Below are positions 10,101 through 22,500 of a stretch of DNA of 64,000 nt, in pieces. Each line of letters begins with the position of its first letter. Within the stretch, counting starts at the first letter, position 1. The DNA comes from Closterium sp. Naga37s-1. Lineage: Eukaryota > Streptophyta > Zygnematophyceae > Desmidiales > Closteriaceae. Below the pieces are notes generated by a model, which saw nothing but the letters and a program-made list of their open reading frames with translations, did no database searches and was not told the origin of the DNA. Both the position numbers and the translations under genes were made by a program. The DNA lies in contig CANJKZ010000820.1 in the NCBI GenBank assembly GCA_947471745.1, positions 627,501 to 691,500 on the forward strand. Reading direction: 5' to 3'.

Positions 10101-11521
10101 TCACCACACCCGTGGCCTCACGTGCCCTTGGCGCGCCAGCGGCGGGCACACCTGCCTTTTGTGTTAGTGCTGTTGCTGTTGTTGCCCCCCCTGCCACCCC
10201 TGCCGCGATGCCTGCAACCCCCGTGGTGGCTGGGGAGAATCTGAGAGGGCAGCGGGGGCAGCGGGGCCAACTGTCAGGCCAACTGCCAGGCCGACTGGCA
10301 AAGGCAGCTATTGAAGCGCTTCAAGACAGGCGAGGAGAAGGAGGGGCGGTAGATGGTGGGAGGAGCAGTGAGGAGGCGGAGGAGGTGGAAGAGGAGGAGG
10401 TGGAGGAGGTGGGAGAGGAGGGGGTGGGGGAGGAGATGGTAGGTGAGGGAGTGGTGGTGGTGGTGGGAAGTGAGGATGAGATAGAGGAGGTGGTGGGGGA
10501 GGGGGAGATGGGGTGCAGGGTAAGAGGTGGAGTGGCGGAGAAAAGTGCAAGAAAGGGAGAGGAGGTGGGGTTGGAGGAGGTGGAAGGGAGGAAGATTTCC
10601 GAGAGAAGTGATGAGATGTATGATGGTGATAGTGGTGATGATGTTGCTGGGGATGAAAGCGATGATGCAGGTGCTTATGGCGATGAAGGTGATGATGATG
10701 TGGTGGAGGTGGTGGGGGAGGAGATATGTGCGAGCATAGTTCGGCACGGACCAGCAGCAGCAGCAGCAGCCATGGGGAATCATGTCACGGCGACCTCGCC
10801 ATCTGCACTCACCACTGCAGCAGGCCGTGCCAGTGTGTCCGGACATGGACATGGGTCAGCAGCAGGGCTTAGAGACAAGGCACATGCACGAGCACATGTG
10901 AGCTCCCACACAGGAGGAGTTACAGCGGCTTATGCGGCAGCGCATACAGGAGCACATGCAACGACACACACAGTCCTTGCTGCACCCCACGCCCCAGTAA
11001 CTCCTGCGAGTGCTGGTAACCATGTTACCTCCTCAGGCTGGGTAGCCAGCACTCCACAAGGCCAGCTGTTGTGCTCCGAGCAGCACATAGGCGGAGTGAA
11101 GCGGCAGCGCTTCTTTGGCTCCTGGCACCGCCAGGGCCCTCTCTTTCAAGACTCTCACACTCACACAGAAGCAGAGGGCCTTGCAGTGCCAAGGATACCG
11201 GTAGTCCACCATGCCAGCTCTGGTGCGGCCGAGGTGAATGAGCAGGATAGGCCGTCCACTGGATCGCTCTATAGAGAGGATAAAGGGGGTTTGGTGGATG
11301 GGGAGGGGAGAGGGGGCAGGGGAGTGGAGGCTGTGGCAGAGGCAGCATATGGGGGGGTGTTGGTTGCGTTGTGGGTGCAGGGAGGTGGAGAGGGGATTAC
11401 GTGGGATAAGGAGGTTCTGCTTACAGACCTGCGCAGGGCATTAAGTATTTCGAATGACCAGCACTCCCGGCTGCTTGCTGCTCTGCTGTCACGAAGTGAG
11501 GTGCGAGACGCTTGCTGGTGA
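7104..11521 (+). CDS. Agenet and ENT domain protein (EMSY-like-type chromatin reader)
   Basis: Two exons (7104-7358, 7595-11521) join in phase 0 and encode about 1393 residues. Residues 1-175 form a plant Agenet (Tudor-like) pair: GERVEVSRPGEGLQGGWFTA and VRYEEM in exon 1, then GHAVDAWHINAWWVGTIL, VGLRGL, ARDLRTRMDWLQGEWIP. Agenet folds bind modified histone tails, so a nuclear chromatin role is inferred. The middle 1,100 residues are low complexity: Ala/Thr/Asp repeats, a Gly-Gly-Glu-Cys array, an Asp-Gly-Thr-Cys-Gln array and an acidic stretch near 10,350-10,720. The last 60 residues look like an ENT domain (YGGVLVALWVQGG, then WDKEVLLTDLRRALSISND). Known plant EML proteins carry ENT before Agenet; here the order is reversed. 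ATG 7104 is the first in frame. The exon join is well supported; the function is inferred. Confidence 0.82.
7965..8215 (+). repeat. Coding repeat, Ala/Thr/Asp/Val-rich
   Basis: Imperfect in-frame units of 12 to 30 bp, such as GCTGTGACCGATGCAACCC, give a run of A-V-T-D-A-T text with an exact 30-bp duplication near 8015-8075. It lies in the disordered middle of the Agenet/ENT protein. Confidence 0.7.
8636..8720 (+). repeat. Coding 12-bp minisatellite (Gly-Gly-Glu-Cys)
   Basis: About seven near-identical 12-bp copies of GGAGGAGAGTGT, with one CGT variant, encode GGEC repeats. The length is a multiple of three, so the frame is kept. Confidence 0.8.
9418..9625 (+). repeat. Coding 15-bp minisatellite (Asp-Gly-Thr-Cys-Gln)
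   Basis: About fourteen copies of GGCACCTGTCAGGAT or close variants encode a DGTCQ array with DDTCQ and VDTCQ variants. The Cys in every unit is preserved. The frame is kept throughout. Confidence 0.85.
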
Positions 11522-13550
11522 CGTGTTTGAGGCGTCTCCGATGAAATTTTTGCTTTCCCATAATGGTACTTGTGTGTGCATGTGCTGCTCTGCTATCAGA
11601 AGTGGGGCTGTGTGTGTGTGAAGTTGCAGCTAATGATGCAGGCACCGAGTTCAGGCTCAGGAAGCAGCCAACTTTTGTAATCAGGGGCTCGTACATAAAT
11701 TGTCATAAAGAAAAAAAAACTAAAAGCATGATAATTGTAGGTTATATATCTTATTTTAGTCAAGCTGTTGTTGAGGTCGGTGTGGGAGGTTTATGGAAAA
11801 TAATGTTTTGAGCCTTTTTCTTTCCACGTGTCTAGATTGGATTGTCGCTCGATCCTTGGCCCTCGAGTACTTTTCCTCGCCCACGAACCGTTGGGCCTTA
11901 CGCAAACCGCCACGTGGGGCCGCCTCCCTGTCAATTGGTCAAATTCCACTACCGCCACCTCGCTGACGCGTCACTAACAAACTCTATCTGTGCGATCCAC
12001 CAAGAAATCTTTACGGGCGAGTGTGTCAGAACAAAAAAGACCCGCGAAACGAACCTCGGTAACTCCGCACAGTGCACCCCTCCGCCTGCAAGATCCTCCT
12101 CTATTTTCTTCCCCCAGGCTGCCCTCCGCGACCCCCCCGCCCCCACCGCAGGGCTCTCTAGGGAGCCTCGTTTGCTGAGGCCTGCTTCGAAGTGCTCGAG
12201 AGAAGTCCCTTGTCGCGGAAGTCGTGTTTCCACCACCCCCGTTTAGGAGGATACAGCGAACGAAGTCATGCGAGACAGTCGACCCACAATTGTTTCGCGC
12301 ATACCAAATGCTAGCCCGAGAAGTTTCGCGAAATCAAGTCACACAACCTCGAAAGGAATCGCGAAGCCATCGTGAACGTCACAGATTGATTCAAGTGAAT
12401 CTCCAGGACCTACACCGGCTCGACTCACTCCCCTAGATATCACCCCCTTCCCTCCCATAACTTTTCTTTTTCCCAGATTCACAACTTGTCATTTATTGCT
12501 GATCTGCCTGATAGTCTCGTTTGGTATTGTCCAGGGTGTGGAGGCCACTCATCCCTTGGTACGTAGCAAATTCGTCTTGATCCGACGGATTTAGTATGTG
12601 ATTGTTTAGCGATCGTCTGACACAACCGATCCTCGTCCGTTTACTAGCGTTACTTCATCCGATCTTACTCCGTTGATTCAGCGTTTTCACGTACAATACT
12701 TATTCTAGCTAATGCACTTTTTTTTCTTCAGGAAGGGTCCTCGTCCGCATTCTCTTATTGCCGTGGAGCCTTCACGCACATGACGATAGGATGAGCATCT
12801 GATGCAGCTGCTTCAATCCTTTCCTCGGGCCCTCTCTGCGGGCGATCAGTCATGGTCCGTTTCTTTCTTCATTCGTCGTCTGTGTCTTCACTACGAGCTT
12901 GCTCCTTCGTGTTTGTCAATATCTTTCGGGTCAGGGTTCACTAGTATTTTACAGAGAAGCTGCTGCGATGAATAAACTTGCAGAGAGGGTCTGCTCGATG
13001 CGTCAGTCGCTTAAGTTGTTGTGTTCCTTCGTGTGTCCATAAGAGTTATTTTCATCGATCAGACTTATTCCTGTCCGTTTAGATCTATGTATTGCTGCTG
13101 AAAGAGGCAGCAACGTGAAGCAGAAGCCTTTTTATTGCAGATGTCGTGTTCTTTTTTTCGCATTAGTCCGGGTCTATGCTCGATTGAGCTGGGTGTGTCC
13201 CTCATTGCGTCATTGTTCGTATTAGATTGTGTGTGACTTTGCATCACCTCCAGAAACGTCCATTTGTTTTTTCCAATCGTGTGTCTAGTCCGTGTCAGCT
13301 TCATGTGTCAACCCTATCGTCTCGTCATTGGAGCAGTCAGAATAGTTGCGTGTCAGCTCCTTTTTGCTCGGTTTCGGACATTCCATCCGCTCCTTGATAT
13401 GCAGTCCTCTGATAAATTGTTCACATGACTAATTGTCGTCGCCACCACTCGTCCGCATAATCGTTTATCAGAATGAGCAGCTATGCTCAACTTCTCCGAA
13501 TGCTTCGTTGATTGCGTTTCTGTTTCTCCCGAATACCCCAACAGGCGTGC
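11522..13550. other. Intergenic, 3' flank of Agenet/ENT gene and 5' flank of amylase gene
   Basis: No domain-bearing frame was found. TTTGAGGCGTCTC directly after the stop (about 11525) resembles half of the dispersed palindrome described elsewhere. A possible acceptor, CCCCAACAG at 13536-13544, lies just upstream of the amylase start, so the 5' untranslated region may contain an intron. Confidence 0.45.
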
Positions 13551-16500
13551 ATGAGTGGCGTAGCACCGCTGGCAGCAGCATCAGCACCAGCGTCAGTCTC
13601 AGTATCAGTATCAACATCAGCATCAGCAAACTCGACATCCTCCCTCTGCGTCCGCCCGAAACCTTCTTCGCACACGCTCACCACCACCGCATTCCGCTCC
13701 CTCTCCGCCACCTCCGCCACCGCTACCACAGCAGCAACGGCAGCCAAATCCAGTCGTCTGCTGTACACTCTCCGCCCATCCTCGCCCCCTAGGCAGCGCT
13801 CCCCTCCCCGCCTTCCCACGGCTGCTGCTGCTGCTCTGTACAGCGCAGGGCATGCCCTGGACGGCTCCCCTCGTCTCCGATCCGCAGCTGCTGCCTCTGC
13901 TGCCGGCCGCAGCCTGTTCCTGGGACAGAGGTGAGACTCGGGTCGTGGTTGCGTACAGAGGCTGCAATTTTCACTTCATGCTTTCAGGAAACCCGCTTTG
14001 CGCAGTTGACGGTTTGAATGGTCATTTCCCGCGCTGTACGTGCTCCTTGCAGCTTCGTGCGGTGTGAATTCGCTACTGTGTTTTAGCATACGTGAAAAGT
14101 GGTGACGGGGAGTGTGCGTACTGGCTGTTGATGCCAAGTCTGTTCCTTCCTTCCTTCCTTCCTTCCTTTCGTTTTCTGTGCATGGGACACATCCTTCTTT
14201 CCGCGATATGGATGTGCGTGGATCACACATCGACAGGAGCTTGATCCTGGGTCAGCCTGGGAAAAGGTCTCCACCCACGTTAGATTTCAGAAGGCTTCGA
14301 ATCGCAAACGAGGTAACGTCTCCGTCGTCAAATTGCTCTAGCTGAATCTATCCCGTCTTGGGACGACTTTAGGGTCGCGTAAAAAATAAGTCATATCCAT
14401 TCATTGCTCTTGCGGAACCTGATGACACCATGGTAATCCACCATGCGCCCAATCAAGGGCGTCGCGTTAGGGTCGTCGCCTCCCTTTTTCCCCCCTCAGA
14501 TGGACGAATTCGCTCCGGTGACCCGCGTCGCTGCCTCTTCCACCCTCTCCTCCACTCCCTTCCCCTCCGCTCGCCTCCCCTCCCAACAGGCGGGACCAGC
14601 AGAGAGCGCTACATCGGACGCCAATGGCACTGCGCTGAGCCCCGCTGCGTCCTCCGAGGACACCATTCAGGCGCTTAAGGCGTCCCTCGCCGCCGCAGAG
14701 GAAGCGGCAGCCAGCGCGCTGCAAGCCAAAGAGCTTGCTCTAGAAGCAGTAACGGTGGCGGAAGCAAAGGTCGAATCCATGTCCGCTCAGATGGTCCTGA
14801 CGACCGAAGAGGCGGTTAACGAAGTAGAGGCGGCTAAGGAGAAGTTTAAAGAGGAGGTGGCGAGGCTGCAGCGGGAGAAGGAGGAGGTGGAGCAGCAGCT
14901 GGCGCAGGCGAAGCAGGAGGGGATTGATCTCGCGATGAAGGTGGAGCAGATGGCGGCGCTGGCAGTGCAGGAGCAGACCCAGGCCGTGGCGGAAGACGCG
15001 CGGCTCAAGATCGCCGCGGCCAAGGCGGAGGCGGCGGATCTGGCGGCGCAGATGGAGGAGAGGATCAGGCTTGCTGCGGATGAGGCCGCTGCTGCTGGTA
15101 GGCCTTGGCGTGGTTGCTGTCTGTATGTGAATAGGCTTGAGACGCTGCAGCTGTTTCCATTTCGCTGCTCACTCGTGTCAACTAACCTTTCCCTACGTGC
15201 CACTGTGCTTTCTCCCTCGGCTTCCCCGCTCCCGTTCTCTCCCTCTTTCCTCCACTCTGCCTCGTACCAGTGATCGAGGAGGCGAAGGCGACGATAGAGG
15301 ACGCAATAGCAGCGGCGGACATTGCCAAAGAGCAGGCGCGGTCGGCGGAGGCGGCGCTGCAGGAGCGGCTGGACGTTTTGGACCGCCTGGGGCACGCGGA
15401 GGTGGCGCTCATGCGCTCCGAGGAGCAGCGCACGGCGCTGCAGCTGAAGCTGGAGCAGGCGGAAAGCGAGAAGGAGACCCTGCGGATGGAGATCAAGGTG
15501 GGCGAGAAGAAAGCGTCGAGGTTTTGGGGTTTGGGGAGGGCAAGGGGGCGTTCTGGGTTTCAAAATGAGACATTATGCGTCGTTGAGGCAGCAGATTGCG
15601 CTCCTTGTTTGTTGACGACCTTCTCTCTCACCCTGTTTTCAGGCGACGCTCCCCATCCCGTTCCCATCATTTCCCTCGTTTCGCTCCCCGCCCATGTTCA
15701 GGCGGCCATAGCACGTGCAGAAGCAGCAGAGTCGCGCATAGTGTCGACCCAAGCAGCAGTGGCGGAGATCCAGGCGCTGGCGGAGAGGACGGCCAAGGAG
15801 AGAGAGGAGGGCACTGAGAGGGCGCTGGATGCCATGCGGGTGAGTTGTCATGGGGAGGTGGGTTGACATGGGGGCGAGTGAACGTGTGGACGGGTGTGAC
15901 GTGGGTCAGTTGACCAGTGGGTGCGACACGAGTGGGGTGTGCAGGTGGGTGTGTGGCATGTCAGTGAGTTTGGGGAGTGCGAGTTTGCTCGATTGTGTTA
16001 GGCTTGTCTGCCCCACCCTGTGCAACACTTTCGCCCTTTTTGCCTTTTCCCTCCTCCCCCTGACGGCCTCCGCATTCTCAGCTGGCATCGGAGGGCAGGG
16101 AGAAGGCGGCAGCACTGGCGTACAAGGCGGAGACGGAGAGTCTGAGGGCGGCAGCCATGGCGGCTCAGAAGGCGGACAAGGTCAAGGACCAGGCCGTGGC
16201 CCGCCGCTTCGCCGCGCTCCAAAGGAGCCTTGCGGCTGCGGAGGAGAGCACGAGGAAGTGGAGGGAGCGGTGCTTGGCAGTGGAGGAGCTGTTCGCTCTG
16301 GTGAGTCTTGCCTTGTATGTGCTGGTTTTCCTTGGTGAGCTGCTCGCCCCAGCATGCTTTCGGCACAACGTGCTCTTTGCCACGCTTCAAGAGGAGATAG
16401 TGAGCAATGGAGGAGAGCACGAGGAAGTGGAGGGAACGGTGCCCGGCGGTGGAGGAGCTGTTCGCACTGGTGACTAGCGTTCTTGGCTGCTTGTGCTGTT

Positions 16501-19500
16501 GTTATGACAGTACAGTTTGCCGCACTGCAGATGAACCTGTAAAAACATAAGAGGAGAGCTCATGTAAGTGGAGGTAACAGTGCTTGGCAGTGGAGGAGCT
16601 TCTTTCTTTGGTGAGTTAGGTTCTTAGCTCAAGTGCTGCCGTTTCGGCGGTTTGTCGCACTGCTGTACCAGGTGCGTTCTGACAGGCGGCTTTTGAGGCG
16701 CCTCAAAAGTTCTGACAGGGGGGCCCAGGAGGGAGAAGCCCGAGTGTCTCTCAACTGAACGCGATCCACTCTTCTTCCCAGTACCCCCTCCCGCTCACGC
16801 CCTGTCAGGCCAAGTCGCGTGGGCTGGACGCTGTAAAAGAAGCCTCCTCCTCGCCTGCCCCTGCGCCTGCTGTTCCTGCTGTTCCCGCTGCGCCTGTGGA
16901 GGCGGAGGTCGGGGAGGCGGTGGGGCGCGGGCGCATGGACGTGATGCCGGGAACGCAGTCGGAGAAGTGGCGCATTCTGGCTGACGGGCCCAGGAGGGAG
17001 AGGCGCAACTGGCTCTCAGCTTAACACTTCCTGATTTACCTCCCCGCACCCTCTTCCCCTCACGCCCTCAGGCCAAATCGCGTGGGCTGGATGCTGTGAA
17101 GGAATCCTCTGCGCCTGCTGCCGCCCCTTCTGTTCCTGCTGTTCCTGCTGCGCCTGTGGAGGCGGAGGTGGGGGAAGCTGTGGGGCGTGGGCGCATGGAC
17201 GTGATGCTGGGGACGCAGTCGGAGAAGTGGCGCATTCTGGCCGACGGGCCCAGGCGGGAGCGCCCCGAGTGGCTGCAGCGCAAGACGCTCACCACCACGC
17301 CGCTGCCGTCGCTGCCCGTGTCTGTGGAGCTGGAGAATGTGCAGGCGGCCGTGCCGCTGCAGCTGCCCACGCCTGATGATGTGTGGTCGATTGCTCTGCA
17401 CAAGGTGAGTGAGATGCGTTGACAGCCTGTGTTCAAGGCAGCACAGAAGGCTGTATGTGGCTGTGCCACTGCAGCTGCCCACGCCTGATGATGTGTGGTC
17501 CATCGCCCTGCACAAGGTGAGATGGGATGGAGGCAAGTGGAAGGCACAACTGCCAACGCTAGTGGGTTATGTGTGTTTTTTTGTCCTGTAACACATCCAA
17601 CCCAACTAAACACCTGTCAACCACATTCGTCACAGGTGGCGGATGACAAGTTCACCAAGGAGGCGGAGGCGCGCAAGGCGGAGGCGAAGGTGATCGAGGA
17701 GAAGCGCAAGGAGCTGTCCCACATCTCTTTCCCCTCTGTTTCCACATCTCTTCCCTCTGTTCCCCACCTCGTCTCCCTGCTCAACCGCCCTGAATCCCTT
17801 ACACCATGACTGGCAGGTGGCGGACGACAAGTTCACCAAGGAGGCGGAGGCGCGCGAGGCGGAGGCAAAGGAGATCGAGGAGAAGCGCAAGGAGCTGTTT
17901 CCTAATTCTCTTCCCTGTCCCCCCTTTGCCTTGCCGCCTCGCTCCCCCTTTGCTCAACCCCAGGTGGCGGATGACAAGTTCACCAAGGAGGCGGAGGCGC
18001 GCGAGGCGGAGGCAAAGGAAATTGAGGAGAAGCGCAAGGAGCTGGAGCGCGCCCTGCAGCGCAAGGCGCCCAAACGCATCCGCTCGCCCGAAGAGCTGGA
18101 GGAGAGCAAAGGTGAAGCGGGAGCAAAGTTGAGGGGCGAGGGGGGAGAGGGGGGCGCGCAGGGTGAGGGCAGGTGGTATGGGGAGGAGGGGACAGCCAGG
18201 GCACGGATGGCGGGGCAGGGGAGAGCCTTAGGGCAGAGGTAGGAGGGAAGAGGTACGAGGGTGGAAGATGGGGAGGAGGTGGAATTTTATTGGTCCTCAA
18301 TGGGGCACGAGCTGGTGTTGTGGAAAGGATGGGTATTAGTGGTTGTTAGACAAGGATGGCCAGTTTCGATTTCCTCCTTCCGTCCCTCCCTCACTCCTCG
18401 ATCCCTCCCTCCTTCATTATTGGTCCTCCCAATTCCGTCCCTCTCTCCTTCCCTTATTCCTCCACCCTCCCTCCCTCTCTCCCTGCCTCCCTTCCTCTCT
18501 CCCTCCCTCCCTCCCTCCCTCCCTCCCTCCCTCCCTCCCTCCCTCCCTCCCTCCCTCCCTCCCTCCCTCCCTCCCTCCCTCCCTCCCTCCCTCCCCTCCT
18601 TCCCCCCTCCTTCCCCCCTCCTTCCCTTCTCCTTCGTACCTTTTGTTTTCCTCCGTTCCCATATCTCTCATCCCACTTCTGTCAATGTCTGTAGCTTTAG
18701 CTCGCTTGTATCAGACTCGTTACTGCGCCACTACAACTCCTCTAGTCACTATCACCCACAGTCACGACCACTCACACTCAAACTCTTGTTTCTTTCCAGT
18801 TTTTACAAGCAACTCGCCTGTTCTTGCTCACCCACATCATACCTATCATCCACAGCTTTCCCTTCTTGTCCCATCTGAGCCCCGACGCCTTTCTGTTCTG
18901 ATGTGCCCAACTTGTTTTCTCGCCCACCCATTATGCAGAGTCCGGCACGGGAAGTGGTCGCGAGGTGGTGGTAAGTCATCTCTCCTCGTTTCCTGCTCTA
19001 ATGGGGGGGTATGGGTCTGGGGAGCTGAGGGGAAATCGGGAAAGGGGACGAGGGGATGAGTGCAAAGGAGTGGAGTGGAACAGCAGTGTTCTGCTATCTT
19101 TGATCCTTTTGACTGAGCAGCAACGTCGTGCTCAGCAATCTTTGAATGAGGGTACATTGGGAGGCCAAACATAGAAATAGGAGGTTGGTCCACTCATCCC
19201 TATGCTGCAGATCAATGCGTTCAATTAGGAGAGCATCAAGCACGACTGATACATGGAGCTTGCCCGCCCTCACCCCTCCGCACTCCCTCATATCCCTCGA
19301 CGCCCCTTTTCACTGCTCCTCACCCCTCCACGCGGCCCTGCAGATCCAGGCGTTCAACTGGGAGAGCAACAAGCGCGACTGGTACCTGGAGCTCGCCCCC
19401 AGAGCTGCTGACCTGGCAGCCTGCGGCATCACGGCTGTGTGGCTGCCACCCCCCACGGAGTCAGTGTCGCCACAAGGTGTGTGACGGTAGTGAGGGGTGC

Positions 19501-22500
19501 TCAGTGGTGGGTGGTGCACTGCAAGGGGTGGGTGGAGGTGTTTGGTGGAAGTCTCCCCCTAGCCTGTTGACGTGGCTGCCCCCCAGAGCTGCTGACCTGG
19601 TTACCTGGTTACCTGTGGCATCACCTTACCCCTTCCCATCCCACACCCCCCCCCCTCTACCAACCCGGCCCCCCCTGTGCGGTGCTGCAGGGTACATGCC
19701 GGTGGACCTGTACAACCTCAACTCGTGCTACGGCACCAAGGAGCAGCTGCAGTACTGCATCGACGAGCTGCACAACCACGACCTCCTTGTACGTGAATGT
19801 GCTCTCCCTGCCTTCCCACTAGTGCCTTCCCACTAGTGCCTTCCCACGAGTGCCTTCCCACTAGTGCCTTCCCACTAGTGCCTTCCCACGAGTGCCTTCC
19901 CACTAGTGCCTTCCCACGAGTGCCTTCCCACGAGTGCCTTCCCACTAGTGCCTTCCCACGAGTGCCTTCCCTCTAGTGCCTTCCCACGAGTGCCTTCCCA
20001 CTAGTGCCTTCCCACTAGTGCCTTCCCACTAGTGCCTTCCCACTAGTGCCTTCCCACTAGTGCCTTCCCACTAGTGCCTTCCCACGAGTGCCTTCCCACG
20101 AGTGCCTTCCCACTAGTGCCTTCCCACGAGTGCCTTCCCACTAGTGCCTTCCCACTAGTGCCTTCCCACGAGTGCCTTCCCTCTAGTGCCTTCCCACGAG
20201 TGCCTTCCCACTAGTGCCTTCCCACTAGTGCCTTCCCACGAGTGCCTTCCCACGAGTGCCTTCCCACTAGTGCCTTCCCACGAGTGCCTTCCCACGAGTG
20301 CCTTCCCACTAGTGCCTTCCCACTAGTGCCTTCCCACGAGTGCCTTCCCACTAGTGCCTTCCCACTAGTGCCTTCCCACTAGTGCCTTCCCACTAGTGCC
20401 TTCCCACTAGTGCCTTCCCACTAGTGCCTTCCCACGAGTGCCTTCCCACGAGTGCCTTCCCACGAGTGCCTTCCCACTAGTGCCTTCCCACTAGTGCCTT
20501 CCCACTAGTGCCTTCCCACGAGTGCCTTCCCACGAGTGCCTTCCCACTAGTGCCTTCCCACGAGTGCCTTCCCACTAGTGCCTTCCCACTAGTGCCTTCC
20601 CACGAGTGCCTTCCCACTAGTGCCTTCCCACTAGTGCCTTCCCACTAGTGCCTTCCCACTAGTGCCTTCCCACTAGTGCCTTCCCACTAGTGCCTTCCCA
20701 CTAGTGCCTTCCCACTAGTGCCTTCCCACTAGTGCCTTCCCACTAGTGCCTTCCCACGAGTGCCTTCCCACGAGTGCCTTCCCACTAGTGCCTTCCCACG
20801 AGTGCCTTCCCACTAGTGCCTTCCCACTAGTGCCTTCCCACGAGTGCCTTCCCTCTAGTGCCTTCCCACGAGTGCCTTCCCACTAGTGCCTTCCCACTAG
20901 TGCCTTCCCACGAGTGCCTTCCCACGAGTGCCTTCCCACTAGTGCCTTCCCACGAGTGCCTTCCCACGAGTGCCTTCCCACTAGTGCCTTCCCACTAGTG
21001 CCTTCCCACGAGTGCCTTCCCACTAGTGCCTTCCCACTAGTGCCTTCCCACTAGTGCCTTCCCACTAGTGCCTTCCCACTAGTGCCTTCCCACTAGTGCC
21101 TTCCCACGAGTGCCTTCCCACGAGTGCCTTCCCACGAGTGCCTTCCCACTAGTGCCTTCCCACTAGTGCCTTCCCACTAGTGCCTTCCCACGAGTGCCTT
21201 CCCACGAGTGCCTTCCCACTAGTGCCTTCCCACGAGTGCCTTCCCACTAGTGCCTTCCCACTAGTGCCTTCCCACGAGTGCCTTCCCACTAGTGCCTTCC
21301 CACTAGTGCCTTCCCACTAGTGCCTTCCCACTAGTGCCTTCCCACTAGTGCCTTCCCACTAGTGCCTTCCCACTAGTGCCGTCTCTAGTCTTGCGCTGTC
21401 GTTACTCTCCCTACCGTTCAAGTACCCCTGCCTGCTACGGCACCAAGGAGCAGCTGCAGTACTGCATTGACGAGCTGCACAACCTTGACCTGCTTGTACG
21501 TGCCCTCCCTGCCCTCTCGTACGCTCTCTCTCCCCCCCCTCCTGCTTGACTCCCTTGCCTTGAATTTGCCTTGTTTTGTTAGGCGCCTCTGAAACACTTC
21601 CTCCTTTGCCTTACCCTTGAAGTGCTTTTTTGCCTGGATTCGGCACGTCCCACTCCACCAATATCCTGTCGCATTGGCCCCATGCCACGCACACCACGTG
21701 CTGGGAGACGTGGTGCTGAACCACTTGCTGCGCATCCAAGCAGAGGCACTCCTACGCTTCCATCTTTCCCCTCCCCCACCTCTTCCCTTCCCACGTGTCT
21801 CTCTCTGATTCTCACCACACACGCCACATGCTGGGAGACGTTGTTGTGCTCAACCATCGCTGTGCGTCCAAGCAGAACCCCTTTCCCACTTACCACTCTC
21901 TCCCTTCCCCCGCACCCCACCCCCCACCCTTTGCTGCTCATACACCAGGTGCTGGGAGACGTGGTTCTCAACCACCGCTGTGCATTCAAGCAGAGCCCCT
22001 GCCTTTCCTCCCATTCCTTATCCCTTCCCTCTCATTCCGCTATCCCCTGTTCGCTTCCTTACTCGTTTTGCTCCCCCATGACACACACAAACTCCAGGTG
22101 CTGGGAGATGTGGTGCTGAACCACCGCTGTGCGTCCAAGCAGAGCCCCGAGGGCATTTGGAACATCTTTGGCGGCAAGCTGGCGTGGGGCCCGGATGCCA
22201 TTGTCAGGGACGACCCCAACTTCCATGGCCGCGGCAACCCCAGCAGTGGTGAGCAGAGAGTGCAGCAAGGGCTGGTTCAATGGTGGGAATGAGCAGGAAT
22301 GCGTGCAGTGGTGGGAATGAGCAGGAATGCGTGCAGTGGTGGGAATGAGGGATGTGAGGGCAGGCATGGCAAGCTGGTGTGGGGGACAGATGCCATTGTC
22401 AGGGACGACCCTAACTTCCATGGCCGGTGCAACCCCAGCAGTGGTGAGCACAGAGCAGGGCAAGAACTGGTTCGGAGAGCACGAGACTTGTTTTAGTGGT

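Noticed and set aside
13433..13792. Alternative frame for the amylase first exon
   Set aside because: It stops before the donor at 13931 and cannot join exon 3; the frame from ATG 13551 with the micro-exon does.
17636..17897. Tandem in-frame use of exon 8 copies to lengthen the coiled coil
   Set aside because: Neither upstream copy has a donor after KEL; they end in intron-like text.
19809..21380. CRISPR-like array
   Set aside because: Units are 14 bp head to tail with no spacers, inside a nuclear intron; it is a minisatellite.
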